The translations under genes were made by a program, and so were the position numbers. A stretch of DNA of 64,000 nt from contig JAZGTH010000002.1 in the NCBI GenBank assembly GCA_036877525.1, positions 15,851,001-15,915,000 of the forward strand. Direction: 5' to 3'. Shown here piece after piece: positions 23,701 through 35,599 of this stretch; position 1 is the stretch's first letter, and each line of letters begins with the position of its first letter. The notes beneath the pieces were generated by a model. It made no database searches. It saw only the letters and a program-made list of their open reading frames with translations, and had not been told where the DNA came from. Source of the DNA: Chromobotia macracanthus (lineage: Eukaryota; Chordata; Actinopteri; Cypriniformes; Botiidae).

Positions 23701-26700
23701 TTCTGTTTTGATGACACTGAGAAATAGAACAGACAAACAAAAGTGTAAACAGGCCTTAACCAGTCGAGGCTGATCTTTGATTTTACATTTGATGATATGA
23801 AACTGTGTTGTTGTGGAATACATTGATGGTGATATTGTTTGGATTATGATTTATTGTCCAGGAACCCAGATGGAGATACTAAACCCTGGTGTTATGTGTA
23901 TAAAAAAGCTCAGATCACATGGGAGTTCTGCTCTTTACCAACTTGTGTACCAGGTACAAACACACACACACACACACACAGATACACATGTATTCACCGT
24001 GTGTGTAATAATGTTGTGTTGTGTGTGTCAGAGCCCAATCTGGAGTGTGTCCGCAGATCAGGAGAGGCCTACAGAGGGACGAAAGCTGTGACACGCAGCG
24101 GTTTGAAATGTTTACCGTGGGACTCCCCTGCCGTATCTTATAAAGTCTTCACTGCATGGAGACCTGATGCCAGAGAGCTGGGCATCAGCAGCCACAACTT
24201 CTGCAGGTACACACACACAATAATCTCACATCTGCATTTAATAAAATGAATAGTTTCTGATTGGATGATGCACATTCAAAGCTATTGTAAAAACATCAAA
24301 CAACAGGTGAATTCCACAGTAAAGCTTGTTGCTTTAATGTACAATGATACACAAGCAAAATGAAGAGTGAATTGAGTGACCATTTTTAGAAAGACGTGTT
24401 ATGTTTACCTGAGTTCGCCAAACCCACAGTAATTAAAAACATTATTTCCATCTCATAAAAGATTCAGCCCCTCCGTTCTCTCTCTCTCTCTCTCTCTCGT
24501 TTGTTCTCACACACAGGAACCCTGATGGTGACCTCGGCCCCTGGTGCCATGTGTATAAAGAATCTCAGCTGACCTGGGAGCTGTGTGATATCCCCAAGTG
24601 CTGTAAGTTTATGATGTTTCCATGACAAACGATTAGTAGCGTGCAGCAGGGTGTTAGTCGCTACATTCCGAGTGCACGGCTCTCTTCACTCTGACTAACT
24701 GATGCGGTCGTGAGTTTGTCTTTGAATGATTATGATCGGCTGTGTGGTTAAATAGAACGGATCTTGACATACTGTATGTATTACGTCTGTGGTACAGCAC
24801 ATGTGCTCAGATTTCTGTTGTTTAAACAGCTCATTTTACAAATTCACTCAGAATCATTTTGACGTCATCACTGCTGGGCAGTGACACAATGTATTTTGCT
24901 TGGGGTGCCAGAGTGTTTTAGTGGGTCTCAATTCTCCTTCCTGACGTGTAGATGAACCATTTCCTGCCATAAAATATATCTTTAGATGCTAATAATAAAT
25001 ATATTTGACTTCAAACAAGAAGACATCATTGATTCATTATTTAATTAATGTCCCTGTATTACATATGAGGGAGAACAGCATTTATTCAACTGTAAATAAA
25101 AAGTCAGTGTTTTAAAAAGAGCTGAACGGCAAAATGTAATAAGTAGTTGTTTTTAGTTTGTTGCTTATGATGAAGAACAGTGTTATTTGTAAGTGAACAC
25201 ACATTTGTGTTGTTTTGGGGGTGTGCACAGTGTGTGTGTGTTTTAACTGTTTGTCTCTCCATAGCGAGGAAAACTCCATTAATTACCACGCTTGGACCAC
25301 GAGCTCCTACATCTGTCAGCAGTCCAGGTGAGAGACCTCACCAGTCGTATTGAAATGAAAGTCTGTTTTTGGTTGTACTATTTCATCCAAAAGTTTTGTT
25401 TCATTCTAGTGAAACACACTCTGATGTTATCACAGGTTCATGCGGTCAGCGCATTGAAGCTCCTTCCAACTCTCTGCCCATGTTCAGGATTCGAGGAGGT
25501 CAGTCCAGTGACATCAGAGAGCAGCCGTGGCAGGCGGCCATCACCGTTTTTCTGCCACGCGCCAAATCTTACAACTTCCTGTGTGGGGGGGTCCTCATCG
25601 ACTCCTGCTGGATCCTGTCAGCTGCCCACTGCTTCCAGGAGGGGTCAGTGTGTGTGTCTTTGTCTGTGCATGTGTTGTGTAATTGTGTGTTAGATATGAT
25701 GTGTTGTTGTGTAATTGTGTGTTAGATATGATGTGTTGTTGTGTAATTGTGTGTTAGATATGACGAGAAGCGTCTTCGGGTGGTTCTGGGTCGGACCTTC
25801 AGACTTCAGAACTCCAGCAGTGAGCAGATCTTTGATGTGGAGAAGTTCTGGCTCCATGAGCAGTATGATGATGAAACGTATGACAATGATATAGGTGAGA
25901 TTTATAAAAGATCCAGTTACTTACACACACGTATGGGCCAGTCTGTAATATACGATACAATAATACTGAAACACGAATTCTACACTAAAACAGCTGAGAT
26001 TTATGATTATTCTTTCTTTCTCACAGTGTAAGAACATTGTCAGGTGAGGTAACAGTGTGTGTCAGGGTTCTGTTATCTTGTCAGGTCATCTGAAGGTGTT
26101 CAGAGTGAAGATCACAGATCAGCTCTTTCTCTGAATAGTGATGATTCATCTCATTTGCTCTGTGTCTTCAGCTCTACTCAGACTGAAAAGTGACTCCGGT
26201 ATCTGTGCTGTAAACTCTCCTGAGGTTTTGCCTGCGTGTTTACCAGAGCCAAACCTGCTTTTACCCGACTGGACGGAGTGTGAGATCTCTGGATATGGAA
26301 AAGAGGAAGAGTGTAAGTTTTATCTGTTTCACACTTTCCTGAGAGTCCATCACACTGCAGTCACTGTGTGAGGTGTAGCTGATTTTGTATTTTCTATCTC
26401 TCAAAGTTTCGCCATTTTACTCTGAGAGAATAAAGCGGGGTCTTGTGCGGCTGTGGCCGCAGGATCAGTGTGTTCCAGAGAAGCTATCTGATCGTCTTGT
26501 TACTCCTAACATGCTGTGTGCAGGAGACACACGCGGTTTAGATGACGCCTGCAAGGTAACATGACACATTCACCTGCAACGTTTGCATACTGTCCATCCT
26601 GAAAAGTGTATGAAATAAGATATTTGTTTCCCAAATCATACCATTCCAACAGCAGTAGTCCAACTGGACCAGGATGTTGTAGTTTTTAAAACATGCTGTG

Positions 26701-27024
26701 CATGCTTTTTGGCTAATATTACCCACGAGCCCTTGTGACCATTTTCCTTCAATATTTTTGTTTGCTCACTCTTGATCAATCATATCTGTTTGTCGTCTGT
26801 CTCTCTCCTTCTATCTTTTTCTCTCTGTCTGTCTGCTTGTTTGTTTCGTCTGCTGTCTTTAGGGGGATTCTGGTGGTCCTCTGGTGTGTCCCCACAATGG
26901 CAGAATGATTTTGATGGGTTTGATCAGTTGGGGTGACGGCTGTGGAAAGAAAGACACTCCAGGCGTTTACACTCGTGTCACAAACTACACTAAATGGATC
27001 TCCAGCAAGATGAGATCAAACTGA
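20719..27024 (+). CDS. plat: Tissue-type plasminogen activator, 14 coding exons
   Basis: Secreted serine protease that cleaves plasminogen to plasmin, with fibrin-binding modules. Exons: 20719-20781, 21236-21281, 21692-21826, 22547-22657, 22992-23166, 23862-23953, 24032-24206, 24517-24602, 25265-25327, 25436-25643, 25758-25894, 26172-26312, 26407-26555, 26863-27024; phases agree, about 580 residues (human 562). Order seen: signal peptide 1-17, propeptide with furin-like RQKR at 26-29, fibronectin type 1 finger 37-81, EGF 82-118, kringle 1 119-207, kringle 2 208-295, linker, trypsin domain. Activation cleavage fits R333-I334 in FRIRGG. Catalytic H380 (SAAHC), D429 (NDIALL), S530 (GDSGGP), with S1-pocket D524. 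Two kringles plus finger plus EGF distinguish tPA from urokinase. The linker between kringle 2 and the protease is Ser/Thr/Pro-rich and somewhat longer than in human. Odd: two introns have tandem repeats at their splice sites. Confidence 0.96.
20782..21180 (+). repeat. GTGAGT-rich array at the plat exon 2 donor
   Basis: About 400 bp of GTGAGTGTGTGTGTTTGTGA-type units. It begins exactly at the intron's GT, so the authentic 5' splice site ACA|GTGAGT is the first repeat unit and many later units also contain GTGAGT. His/Thr or Cys/Val-rich open frames here are artefacts. Confidence 0.9.
23325..23580. mobile_element. Fold-back (MITE-like) element in plat intron
   Basis: Contains an internal inverted repeat: a left arm near 23435-23472 (ending AAGAAGATATTTTGA) matches in inverted form a right arm near 23525-23562 (TCAAAATATCTTCTT). 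Flanks have the 'ccctcatgtcattcc' phrase typical of short cyprinid elements. No coding potential. Lies between the two exons of kringle 1. Confidence 0.6.
25667..25764 (+). repeat. plat: 32-bp triplication spanning the plat exon 12-type acceptor
   Basis: Three copies of a 32-bp unit containing GTGTGTTAG|ATATGA, with TAG at 25691-25693, 25723-25725 and 25755-25757. The last copy is the acceptor that keeps the reading frame (exon start 25758). The copies include about 25 bp of intron and the first seven bases of the exon. The intron (25644-25757) is only 114 bp. Confidence 0.9.
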
Positions 27025-27049
27025 GACATGAGCACCATCATCAACACAG

Positions 27050-27055
27050 AATAAA
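27050..27055 (+). promoter_or_regulatory. plat: plat polyadenylation signal AATAAA
   Basis: First AATAAA after the stop codon, 26 bp downstream. A transcript using it would have a very short 3' UTR. Longer alternatives are possible downstream. Confidence 0.5.
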
Positions 27056-27059
27056 GTGA

Positions 27060-28270
27060 CTGTTGGGCACTAAAATGAAGATGATGTTGAGAACATCTCC
27101 ATGTTCACTGATCTTAATGCAGCTGGACCAGAGAGAGTCACTCTCACATTCTGAACTGTAGTTTTGAGGCTCTGACATTCTTCAGATTTCAAGAAGGCAG
27201 GAGAAACATCTCCGATGTTTGTGAATATTGCATATGTGTCTCATATTACTCACAGGAGGAGAAATCTGAAGAGAAGGACTGTTTCATTCTCATGTTTTAG
27301 TTTTAGCTGCACAGATTGTGGCCTTAAATTTGTGCTACCAACTGAAAGTTCTGCAGAGGAACGACATGAAGACTGCAGGTGCAAACCTGCTCCTGTAAAG
27401 AGCTTCTTTTAAAGATTTATAATGATTTATAATGAAAAGCATTTGCTTTGCTTTGAAACAGTGAAGATGAGACTGAGCCCACGTTTGTTCTCAGATGTCA
27501 CATCATGTTTATGATGTTAAATCGATAATTTTGTTACTCATTTTAACACTAAATATCTGCTGGCTCAGAGAGACTTTATTGTCTTGGCGTTGTTGTGTAT
27601 TTACAGGATTTATAGGCCCACTAAATCTAGATCTTTCTAACTGCACAATGTTGTATTTTTCAAACCAGATCTAATGTTATTACATGCTTTAGATTTTGGG
27701 TTACATATTAAGTTAATATTTAACTTTCTAACATTTTCATAAACCTTCACTTTATATATTTATATTATGTGTGTGTGAATGGATAGATATAGATTGATAG
27801 AGTAGCAAGTTACTGCTAAATTATTTTGTTTTTATAAATGCTTGTACATTATTTTGTATGACTTCTTATAAAACATGAAATTATAACAGCCCTTGTCTTC
27901 TTTATACCAAAATACTTATTTTAGATTTTGGCAAATTTCTTATATATTTCTTTTATGAATTCACACTATCACGAGACAAGTTGTTTTATGGTTATAGTTT
28001 CATTGTAATCAAACTAGTTCAAAGACGTGAAAAAGTCTTGAAAAAGCAGAAACAGTCAATGCAGCAGAAACCTCCTGTCAGAATAATGACTTGGTGAACT
28101 TTTGCAAATAGCTGTTGAAACTGAAGAAAGTTCATAAATACTGAGTAACAGTTTGGGAATGATTAACAGGACTGAAACACAAGGAAGATGACTTTGATGT
28201 GAAGTCAATTTAAACTAGAAAACAATAAATGTGTATCAAACGTGTTAATCATTATTAAAGTAATCATTAA
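27060..28270. other. Gene-free AT-rich stretch downstream of plat
   Basis: About 1.2 kb with no supported exon. It could contain more plat 3' UTR. Nothing else recognised. Confidence 0.6.
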
Positions 28271-28299
28271 ATATATTACAGGAACTTCGACTCGTAGTG

Positions 28300-28400
28300 C
28301 CCATTAACCACGTCTCACTGGGAGGCGCCATGTCCGCGTGACGTCACACATCTGCAACTGGATTTCCGGTTGAAGGTCCGACTGTGGCTGAAGTTTGTAA
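28300..28400. promoter_or_regulatory. CpG-richer cluster with CRE, ETS and YY1-like sites
   Basis: Within 50 bp are GGCGCCATGTC (YY1-like, about 28324-28334), a perfect TGACGTCA (28339-28346) and TTCCGG (28364-28369, an ETS core on the complement). This combination is typical of TATA-less vertebrate promoters. It lies 0.7-1.1 kb upstream of the possible blnk starts, so it may be an upstream blnk promoter. A mobile-element origin is not excluded. Confidence 0.4.
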
Positions 28401-29314
28401 TATAGATTCTCCCCATTGAAAACAATGCAGCAGGAATGCTACAAAATCCTGTCGTCAGACGTAACACTGCTGTTTAACACGGAGATATTTGTTTAACGTG
28501 GATGACAACTTTAAATTACAAGCAACTGCTGAAAGAAGTTACACTGACTCCACAATCTCACACCATTAAATATAACCGGATATAATGTAACGTCATATTC
28601 CCGCGAAATCCGACCCGACAATAAATCATGAGTGTAAACTTGCCGTTGTCAGACATTTTAACACTGATTTTCATGTACTTGCACAGTAATTGATTTCTGT
28701 TCTTTTTAAACCATGTTTTTAACCAGCACTGCTGAAGATACCAGACAGACAGACTGATTATTGATCAGGAAATACTGCAACATGAAGGTGTTTTCAGTTT
28801 CTTCAACCAGAACGCTGAGCGATTAGCTGGTTAGTTAGTTCTAGTTAATTCTCAGGAACCAAATTGGTGTGTTAATTAATAATATGATGATTATATTGTT
28901 ACAGTATCTGTATGTCCAGGTGGTATTTATGGGTCTCCTGCAAGATGTTTCATTTGTGTTTAAGAATCACAGCAGGTTTTCCACACCAAACAGCAAAGAA
29001 AAGATGAGTGATAATGCCCGGGTGAGTGAGATGTCTCTCTGTTTGTTCTGCTGTAGTTCTTGTGCTACAGTAAGCTGATGTGTTTTGCATAGTCAGATGT
29101 GATGATGTTATATGAGCGTTCTCATGTAATCTGTTCCTCTGAAAGGTCTGATAGCACTTCTTCTTTCATGGTTCGTCTCAGCCTGTGGTCAGATGTTCTG
29201 TGGCTCGAAGCCTCCTCAGATGAGTTCAGCTGAGTGTTTAAGTTCAGGTAGAGTGTGCTGAAGGTCTCTGTTATTAACAGGGTTATCAGCTCACTGCCAA
29301 ATCATCCACCTGCT

Positions 29315-29388
29315 ATGCAAATCCACGCAGACGCGCATACACCTCCTGCACGCTACGCTCCAGCCTCAGAGTCCTGGGAGATTTGCAT
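29315..29388. promoter_or_regulatory. blnk: Two inverted octamer motifs upstream of blnk start
   Basis: ATGCAAAT at 29315-29322 and its exact reverse complement ATTTGCAT at 29381-29388. Octamers are the Oct-1/Oct-2 (with OBF-1) sites of B-cell promoters. The pair lies 49-122 bp upstream of an ATG (29437) that abuts a splice donor, a plausible core promoter for a B-cell gene. Confidence 0.6.
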
Positions 29389-29436
29389 CCAAACCTCACA
29401 GCTGAACGTGTCCTGCTGCCTCTGAGCTCATGCATC

Positions 29437-32400
29437 ATGGTAACGTACTGGATTATTTCTGTGTTTTATTCTGATGAAGGGAATGTTGAACATTTGGGGA
29501 TTGGTGAATGCAGATATGAACTGTAATACTAAAGATTTATGTTAAACATGTTAAACATTATTAATAAAGCTGATTTTGTTTCAGGAATTAATGTTTGTAT
29601 GTGGGCATTGTCATCTGGGGTGAAAACACGTTTATACATGTATATAGCATCATATATAAACTGAATAATCTGGCATATACAGGAAGGCAGTGTGTGTGTT
29701 ATATGTGTTGTGATAATATAATGTTATATTTCACTTAAGCATCACTTTAATCATAAAAGTGCCTTGAAGCACATTTAGCTCTTCATTAGCATAGAATAAA
29801 TGCCACATTGTTCTCTGTCTGTTGCAACAGAAGCTTTAATCTGATAAAAGCTTCCTCATCTGTCCGTCCTCAGTTACACCATTACGTTTTGAACTGTTTT
29901 CTTGCTTTATGTTTAATGTTTTGTAATGTTTTTATAGACGGTCATAGACTTACCTTTATTCAAAACACTTGTTTGAATATTTGAATATCTAGAGGAAAGA
30001 GAATCACTTTACATTTAACTCGGCTGTTTCTGAGATTAAATGGAGATTCTTGTTTAAGTCTCCTCTGAACTCTTGCTGTCTCATTATTTTCTCTCTTGAG
30101 GAGGAACATGTGAGACACAGTTTATAAAACAAAACTGAGAAATCAGTACAGACACCTGAGAAATGACAGAGCAGCCCTCCAGTGTTCTGTAATCTTTATG
30201 GCTTACAGTAATTAGCTGCACATTGGTTTCCTCTGATCGGTGGTATCGGGTGAGATATGTAAGGGGAAGTGTTTATAAATGACACATTCTACTGTGTGTC
30301 TAACCAAGATAAAACCTGCGGTTCTGTGTTGTAAACAATGAAAGTGTTACATATAGCCAAAAGTTTCATCATTACAATCGAATTATTCTGGTGTTTAACT
30401 CGCCACTCTGAAAAGAGATCCATGGAAACAGAGTTTGTGTCTGTACTCTGACCTCAGCAGAAATGTTTTAATCTGTTTCTCAGTGGTTGCTCTTTTATAG
30501 CTCAGCACACTTTCATTTCATTATTAAGTGTCTCAGAATTTTCACAATCACGTTAACATGCTGTAAAATAGGATTTGTTCTGTATTTGCAGAGTTTCTTT
30601 GGAAAGCTGAAAACGTCTGTGCTGTAAGTACTGCAGTTTTTCATTTCAGTCGCTCTCATGTGACTGTTACTCATCTCTGCTGTCTTTCCTCTGATACAGA
30701 CACAGCGGACCACCCGCCCCCCCCAGGAGAACAGGTACATAACAGACTCAGATGAGACAGTAGAAATCAAACCACTATGTGCTAAACTGATTAATGCTTA
30801 ACAAACTCTGGGGTCTGTTCTTACAGTCTCAGTTTGCTCTTCATATTTAAAATACATGAAGCATCATACAGCAGGATCTACTGAACTCATTTGCTTGTGT
30901 GATTAATATTTGTGTGTGTGTTTTGTTTGCCCTCTCGTGATTAAACGCTGTGTAGATAACAGCTCTGGATATGGCTGGCCAGAGGGGGAGTTTGTAAGTG
31001 AAGTACACACTCACTCACTCACTCACTCACTCATTTACTCAGGGTCAGAGAAAGGGTGGGAACAGCAGAGTTTATTTTACTTCCTGTTATGTGTTTGACC
31101 AGAAAGTGTCCATCAGTTCCCTTCACACTCTCACAGATAACTGTTCATGTGAACAGACAACTGTTCATCAGTCTGCCAGTCACATTCACCTTACAGTCAG
31201 ACAAATGAAACATTTTTAACTATTTAAAGAAATATCTCCACTGTTTCATGCAGGATGAAGAAGATGGAGATACATACGAGGCTCCACCATGTGAACGTCC
31301 AGCTGTGAAGGTCCAACCTCGACAAATAGAGGAAAATGTTTACCTGGGTATTGCATATTGATAATCTATATGTTAGTCTGTCTATTTTATTGTACTCCTT
31401 AATTCTTTGTTTTAAACAAGCTAGGAAATAAATTGGCTGTTTATGTTTAATACATTGTTATTTGTAATGCAGGTATATCTTTGCCTTTTCTGTCTGTCAC
31501 ATGTGAAGGTTATCCAAACAGAATTCCAGACCCTGTTATTCCTAAGCAAAAGGCGGCTCCACCACCACGGCCAGCCAAGATCTCACCTGCAGGCAAAAGC
31601 GCGGTAAACACCTGACACTGCGCTTTTGTGCTTAAAGCTGAAGCGTGTCTGTGTTCTTGTATTAACTAGCATTAGTACTGCAGATCGATTCCTTTAACAC
31701 TGTGACTGTAGCTCTCTCCAAACATCACTGTTTGTTCGAGTGTCCACACAGCTTTAATTGTGTCTTTCTCCTGTTTCTAGAAGCCAGAACCACCACATGA
31801 TCCAGAGGAGTTCTACATCAACCCCAATGATGGCAAACGTGAGCCCCATTTTAGACCTCTCTGACCTCTGTCCTGTCTGGCCTCTGATCCGAGTCCTGTC
31901 TGACCTGTCTGATTTTTGATTCCTCTCTAAGTCCTCTCTGATCTGTGACCTCTTTGAGTTCTGATTGTTTCTGCCTGTATACTTTCTAATTTTGTGTGAC
32001 ATCTGACCACTCTGTAGAATGATGTTGTGGTGATGCCTCAGCAGTAGCACATGCTTTGTGCCATCTCTCCCCCCTCTCTTTTATGTCTTGTTTAATAAAA
32101 GCAAAACAAGTGCCTAAATCACATCAAACAGAAGATGTTCTTGTTTTCTGTCTGGATCTTTTTCAATTGTTAGTAAATGTACACATGCATCACATGGATC
32201 TCTTTGGTCGTTGGTTTGTCTGTGGTGTGTCTAATAAAAGATTATTTTGAAAATGCAAGGTAAAAAACTCATCTGGAGAGTCCTGCATTCTGTTGTTTAG
32301 ATTAGATTTATGACTTAATCCATAATAGATCTCTTAATAAACTCTTTATTTGTATAACTCTGTATTTATTGTCTCCAGCTCCAGAGGTAATACGGAAAGA

Positions 32401-35327
32401 CAAACCTGGTAAAAAGGCTCCAGCTAAGAGACCTATGAGACCTCAGCTGAGTGCACAGCATGATGAAGGTCCTTTCAGACTCTCACTGTTTTTATATGAG
32501 ATTGTAGGTGTTTCACTGATGATAACCCGCTGCACCTTTTCACCTTCCAGACGTTTATCTGGACCCAAATGAAGGGCAGGTGAGCAGCAATGCTTTAAAA
32601 GATCAGGAGAGGTCATGTCAGATTTCACAGTTCAGAAGTGGGTTTATTTGTATTTGTTTGGTTTGTTAGGAGGATGACACATACCTGGAGCCAGTCAGTG
32701 GTCAGTGCTTCACACACATCACTTTATACATTACAGAAGACGTGGGTCATAACTGTCAGTCATTGTTAATTCTTGAATGTTGAATGAAGAAACAAATGTT
32801 TCTTGTGTTCAGACTGCACTCCTCCAGCCCGAAGCCCTGCCCGTATGCCAATACCTCCTAAAAGTGTGGGACGAGACCCTCCACCTCCGATGTGAGGGCA
32901 TCTTATGTGTGCAGTAACTACACACACGCAGTTATGAGCCACAAATTATGCAGCTGATTATGTAATACTGTAATTGTTTCTTTCACAGCATGAAACCGCC
33001 TGTTCCCAGAGCCAAATCTGTAAGTGACACACACGCTCACAGAGTGTGAGTAACACGTTCACATTTCTAGCGTCCTGTATTTAAATGAAGGTGTGATTTG
33101 TTTGTGGCTTTCCTCAGAGTTCTCTTCTGTTCAGTGATGCTGTGAAGAAAGGTCAGTGTGTTTCTCTGCTGGTTCACTTGAGCAGGGAAACATTTAGATG
33201 GGCTGATGAGCAGAATCACCTCTCCTCACCTTTACAGATGGAAAACTGAGCATTGTGATGTTTTATCTTTGTCAGTTACATGTTTAGACATTTACATCAA
33301 GGCATTCAGCAGAAGTTCTTATCAGGGTCACTTAAAAACATGCTTTAGAATCACATGTGCATGTCTGCTTTATAAATGTCATTATGAAGAGTGAAAGAGA
33401 CCTGCTCATCTGATTCTCTGTTAGTCTGACCCCAGCACAGTTTGAGGTGTTTGTGTAAGAACAGCTGTACTGGACGTTCTGTGTGATCTTTCAGTTCCAC
33501 CACCAGAGGTCAAACGTTCCACACTGTCTGCCCAGCTGCCCCCAGCTGTACCAACTCATAAACCTGTTCTTCCCATCAACATCTCCAAAGAAGCCAAACC
33601 CAGGTGTGTATGTGAAGCTCTTCAGAATCTCTGGTAGAACTAATGCCAATGGACTGTTCCTGTTTGTTGGAGGTGTTTTGCCTCTACTCTGAGGGACTTC
33701 ATCAGTTGTAAGACGGGTTTCCTTTAAAGGGAAAATCTAAACTTATTTGAAACCATGTTTCTACATCTGTGACCACCACACAGATGCAGCAAATGACATG
33801 TTGTTTTTTCAGCCCTGCTCCACCTTCATCTCTGGCGTCAGCTGGTGAGAAGATTTATTTCTTCTTTCTTTGCTCTTTTCTAAGAGCTTCATTTCCTGAG
33901 CATGTGAGGAAGTTCATTTGTTTGTCTCTTACAGCTCCCTCTTGTGGAGTGAAGGCCGTCACACAAGCATTTGGACAGGTACTCTGATTACACTACACAC
34001 AGTTATTCAGACTCATTTGTGAATCACACACGATTTCTGTGTGAATCATTCAAAAATCATTTCTTACAGAAAAGATCACACTGAATAGATTGCATGTTCA
34101 TTTTCACAGGGTCTTTATGAACATTTTACACAGAGATTCTAGTTTGTGTGTAATGAATGAAGCCCAACGTGTTTAAGTTGTGTGACGGTTTGAAGTTGTG
34201 ATGTCACTTCAATCACTAACTGATTGGCTGTTGGTGTTTATAATGAGCAGGAGGCGGGGCTTCAGGACCAGCTATGGTTTGCTGGTGTTTGTGAACGCAA
34301 GACAGCAGAGGAAGCAGTTCTCAGGTTTAAGAAGGTACACAAATGTTTATGATGTTTTTTTTGTGTGTCTGTTTTTGTATTTGATTATTGTTCTGAAATT
34401 TCTCAAAGTGTGTTTAGGTCAGAAACACACACACATTTCAGGGAGAACAGATAGTGTGGATCTCTTGTATGTCTGTGCAGGACGGGACGTTTCTGGTCAG
34501 GTGCAGTAATTCTCAGAATGGACATCAACCTTACACACTGGTCGTCCTCTTTCATAACACTGTCTACAACATCCCTGTGCGCTTCCTGGAGGACTCTGAA
34601 AACTATGTGCTGGGTAAAGAGGGCAAGAAGACTGAAGAGGTAGATGAGGAGAGGAACACACCTTCACCTGTTCTCCACACACACTCTCTCTTTCACGCTG
34701 TACCATCACACTGTTTTCCACAAGGATTTTTCAGTGGTTCTGCATTAAACAGAAGGACAAAGCACAATATCAACATACTGTAAAACAAACAGATACAAAG
34801 AACAAAATATTCCAGCTTCATAATTCTACTAAACTGCATTGAAATATGTTCTGTTATTTATTTAAAACGCTTCACATCAAATTAATTCTTTAAAATGTTA
34901 CAAATTTTATTCTTTCACATTATTATGCTGTTAGTCCTGTTTTAAACAGCTTTAAAAGGACAAAAGTTTTTTTTTTCATCCGACCACAAAATATTTTCCC
35001 ACAGTGCAACTTTGCTTTGACATGGTTATGTATTAACATACTGGAAACGATAGATTAGAGATGATATTTTGTTAGGAATAACCAGAAATGTAAATACTTT
35101 TCTGTTTTCCAGATTAAGTTCTCTGTTTACAGGGAATCGGTGTATATAAGCTGATTCTCTAAGCAGGATGTTGATATTTGAGGTTGGAATAATCTGTGTG
35201 TCTTTTTCAGCTCTTCAGCAGTCTGCAGGAGATGATCACACATCACATGAAGAACCCCATAATGCTGATTGACCGCAAGAGTCAGTCCAAACACAGTACT
35301 TATCTCTCTCACCCGGCCCGGCCCTAA
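29437..35327 (+). CDS. blnk: B-cell linker adaptor (BLNK/SLP-65), about 19 coding exons
   Basis: Cytosolic adaptor that links the B-cell receptor and Syk to PLC-gamma2, Vav and Btk. Exons after the start: 30592-30623, 30700-30734, 30956-30993, 31254-31347, 31509-31603, 31781-31838, 32379-32468, 32551-32579, 32670-32700, 32813-32891, 32989-33019, 33118-33151, 33495-33603, 33813-33844, 33935-33978, 34251-34334, 34481-34639, 35211-35327. Seen: tyrosine motifs YEAP (44), YINP (111), YLDP (151), YLEP (163), a long proline-rich middle, and a C-terminal SH2 domain (about 285-390) with FLVR (R313) and YTLVVLFHNTVYNIPVRF, closest to human BLNK rather than SLP-76. Start: ATG 29437-29439 followed directly by donor GTAACG gives MSFFGKLK; alternative ATG 29004 (exon 29004-29021, donor GTGAGT) gives MSDNAR-SFFGKLK, also in frame. 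The first is preferred because of the octamer pair. About 397 (or 402) residues; human 456. The human N-terminal leucine-zipper segment is not apparent. Confidence 0.9.
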
Positions 35328-35587
35328 TACATGCAGCAGCTCTCTCGCTCACACTCTCTCTCCACTCTGACCATAACACACACACACACACGTATGTTCT
35401 CCAAACACACTGACGTTTGAAATGATTTCTAAGCTTGTGTTTGTAATGCACACTGCATTTAAGAGTGTGTTGTATGGTAAGCACTTGTAGTTTGGAATGC
35501 AGAAACTCTGTGGTGTTTGTTAGCTTTAGTAAATCTCTCACACTCGTAATGTTTGTGGGAGCACTGATGTTGGTGTACAAGTGTTTA

Positions 35588-35593
35588 AATAAA
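35588..35593 (+). promoter_or_regulatory. blnk: blnk polyadenylation signal AATAAA
   Basis: First AATAAA after the stop, 260 bp downstream. Confidence 0.5.
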
Positions 35594-35599
35594 AGAACA

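Noticed and set aside
32056..32250. Possible extra blnk exon
   Set aside because: No acceptor/donor pair in the right phase; adjoining exons 31781-31838 and 32379-32468 join in frame without it.
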